A stretch of DNA of 5,988 nt from Candidatus Latescibacterota bacterium (GTDB taxonomy: Bacteria; Krumholzibacteriota; Krumholzibacteriia; Krumholzibacteriales; WJIX01). A program made the translations under genes and the position numbers. The stretch's first letter is position 1. Every line of letters starts with the position of its first letter. The DNA is taken from NCBI GenBank assembly GCA_030643145.1, contig DAOWMJ010000131.1:1-5988 (forward strand), written 5' to 3'. The notes beneath the pieces were generated by a model. That model was given only the letters and a program-made list of their open reading frames with translations. It ran no database searches and had not been told where the DNA came from. Positions 5,601 to 5,988 of the stretch are shown here, one piece after another.

Positions 5601-5988
5601 ATCTCTTTTATCTGAAAGAAGAAGTTTAGGGATGCTGCCCTGCAGACAAGCGCTCATCCCGATAAGGCCTTCCGAATAATCTTTAAGAATATCTAAATCT
5701 ATGCGCGGTTTATAGTAAAAACCTTTTGTGTAAGCAATGGATGAAAGTTTAAGAAGATTTCTATAGCCAGTTTCATTTTTAACGAGAAGAACTAGATGAT
5801 CATTCCTCCTCTGCGCGCCTTTGCCTCTTGAATCGATACCGTCCGCCGCTAGATATGTTTCCATCCCCAGGATTGGCTTTACCCCCGCCTTCAAAGCTTC
5901 CCTGTAAAATTGTATGGCACCGAACATATTTCCGTGATCGGTAAGCGCTACAGCTGACATACTCATTTTCACGGCACTGGCAACTAGA
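2637..5988 (-). CDS. dnaE: DNA polymerase III alpha subunit (replicative polymerase), 5' end outside window
   Basis: This is the catalytic subunit of the chromosomal replicase. The frame stays open to the right edge: the codons before the GTG at 5972 read LVASA and continue family sequence, so that GTG is internal and roughly 35-40 N-terminal residues, including the first PHP HxH motif, are missing. Numbering from that GTG: PHP domain with TDHG (11-14), GMETY (36-40), NDHLVLL (57-63), SACLQG (107-112) and NDCHY (176-180); polymerase core with GPGRGSAAGS and the aspartate motif PDIDID (368-373), and a third aspartate in KIDILG (D522); RRAMGKK ending near 673 and GYGFNKSHSAAYA in the fingers; a helix-hairpin-helix near 790-810; a clamp-binding-like GQTFLGFF near 875; an OB fold near 945-1020; then a C-terminal domain. 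The total length of about 1150 fits DnaE1. The last 20 bases overlap the outer-membrane protein gene. No frameshift or intein is seen. Confidence 0.98.
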   Translation of the reverse strand, partial: LVASAVKMSMSAVALTDHGNMFGAIQFYREALKAGVKPILGMETYLAADGIDSRGKGAQRRNDHLVLLVKNETGYRNLLKLSSIAYTKGFYYKPRIDLDILKDYSEGLIGMSACLQGSIPKLLLSDKRDEANRIAERLASIFASGDFYIELQNHGIDKELLVIPKLTNLAKNLGLPLVVTNDCHYCTAEEHEAHDILLCLQTGSDLDDQSRGLKSNPETYFKTPEQMANLFPDHEEALKNTLEIADKCNLKFKDKETQLPQSPIPKQYGSPDEYLECLVTERMGDVLEDVNNKVIERVKYELNVISNMGFSSYFLIVWDIVKFAKGAGIPVGPGRGSAAGSLICYILGITSINPLDNGLLFERFLNPERVSMPDIDIDFCDEKRQEVIDHVVETYGKENVCQIITFGRMAARAVIRDVGRVLKIPYGDVDKLAKMIPSQPGVTLSDAIKNVPELRDLFKNDPTVKRLLNLSLSLEGLARHASTHAAGLVITPTPLVNHVPLYRSNKGEITTQYEMKILDSIGLLKIDILGLKTLSHIQNTLLLIMKHEGVEIRVEDIPIEDPKTFNLLRAGKTIGIFQLESAGMRELLKKIEPTTFDNVTAINALYRPGPLGSNMVTDFIECKHARKKIAYVHPRLEPILKDTYGVILYQEQVMRVASDLAGFSLGQADILRRAMGKKNKKIMSEQKELFVKGSVERGIAKQKANKIFELMAHFAGYGFNKSHSAAYAMVSMQTAYLKAHYPAAFMAAAMTNDMGNTDRLVILLEECHSLGIVVRGPDVNSSGKAFDLSNGEITYGLAAIKNIGVAAAEAIVDALKDGPFVDLYDFCERVDLSNVNRRALESLVRSGATDNLPGTRSQKIATLDTILAHAQKRQNERDRGQTFLGFFDGSSSSDVIRLENVPPWEESEKLKNEKESLGFYFSGHPLDRYKDILSHILNTESNDLYGKKDRKNVIIAGLVTSVRVILDRRGKSMAFVGMEDFSGSFEVIVFSSCYQNSREELKVENLVVIKGKVSSKDRGDNKIIADRIFSIDGALNHLAGKVYLTLQRDLFNENGLVSLKQTVAQFPGRKELVFKWRENGDNKFFIRSRSYNVSPTLEFIKNLEEIAGVENVEIVL
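2663..2666 (-). promoter_or_regulatory. Ribosome-binding site of the outer-membrane protein gene, inside dnaE
   Basis: The minus strand reads GGAG followed by 6 bases and the ATG at 2656. The site lies in the coding end of dnaE, so ribosomes finishing dnaE pass directly over it. It supports this start, which also gives a well-formed signal peptide. Confidence 0.6.

Noticed and set aside
5970..5972. GTG at 5972 as the dnaE start codon
   Set aside because: In-frame codons upstream to the window edge continue the PHP-domain sequence, and the N-terminal PHP motif would be missing; the real start is off the window.

Overview
The window is a stretch of an ordinary bacterial chromosome in which every supported gene lies on the minus strand. 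The clearest genes are the replicative DNA polymerase III alpha subunit (dnaE, cut by the right edge) and the acetyl-CoA carboxylase carboxyltransferase alpha subunit (accA). The organism should be a Gram-negative, diderm bacterium. The gene between dnaE and accA encodes a protein with a Sec signal peptide, alternating beta-strand texture and a C-terminal aromatic residue, as expected of an outer-membrane beta-barrel. Codon use is moderately AT-leaning. The taxon cannot be fixed from the sequence; an uncultured FCB-like lineage (Zixibacteria, Latescibacteria or relatives) is a guess from the look of the barrel protein.

Right part, transcribed leftward (5988 to 917): dnaE, the outer-membrane protein and accA form one tight unit. 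The barrel gene starts inside the last 20 bases of dnaE, and accA starts 3 bases (or 12, with the alternative start) after the barrel gene stops. Their promoter must lie beyond the right edge. The dnaE-accA pairing is known from many bacteria; the envelope gene between them is the unusual part.

Middle (916 to 683): a 234-base non-coding region. It holds a strong sigma70-type minus-strand promoter (-35 TTGACC, 18-base spacer, -10 TATAAT) and, in the leader it would produce, a perfect 8+2+8 inverted repeat. No convincing rho-independent terminator follows accA.

Left part (682 to 1): a second unit starts with a 56-residue zinc-ribbon protein of the Trm112/YcaR (UPF0434) family. A 53-base gap with a 7-bp hairpin follows, then a 135-residue integral membrane protein with His/Asp motifs that starts at TTG. 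This overlaps by ATGA the start of a signal-peptide-bearing protein cut by the left edge. Nothing on the plus strand looks like a real gene.

I found no mobile element, CRISPR array, tRNA or rRNA, and no clearly new system. The points most worth a second look are the operator-like palindrome in the leader of the Trm112 unit, the barrel gene coupled to dnaE, and the membrane protein with its coupled secreted partner.
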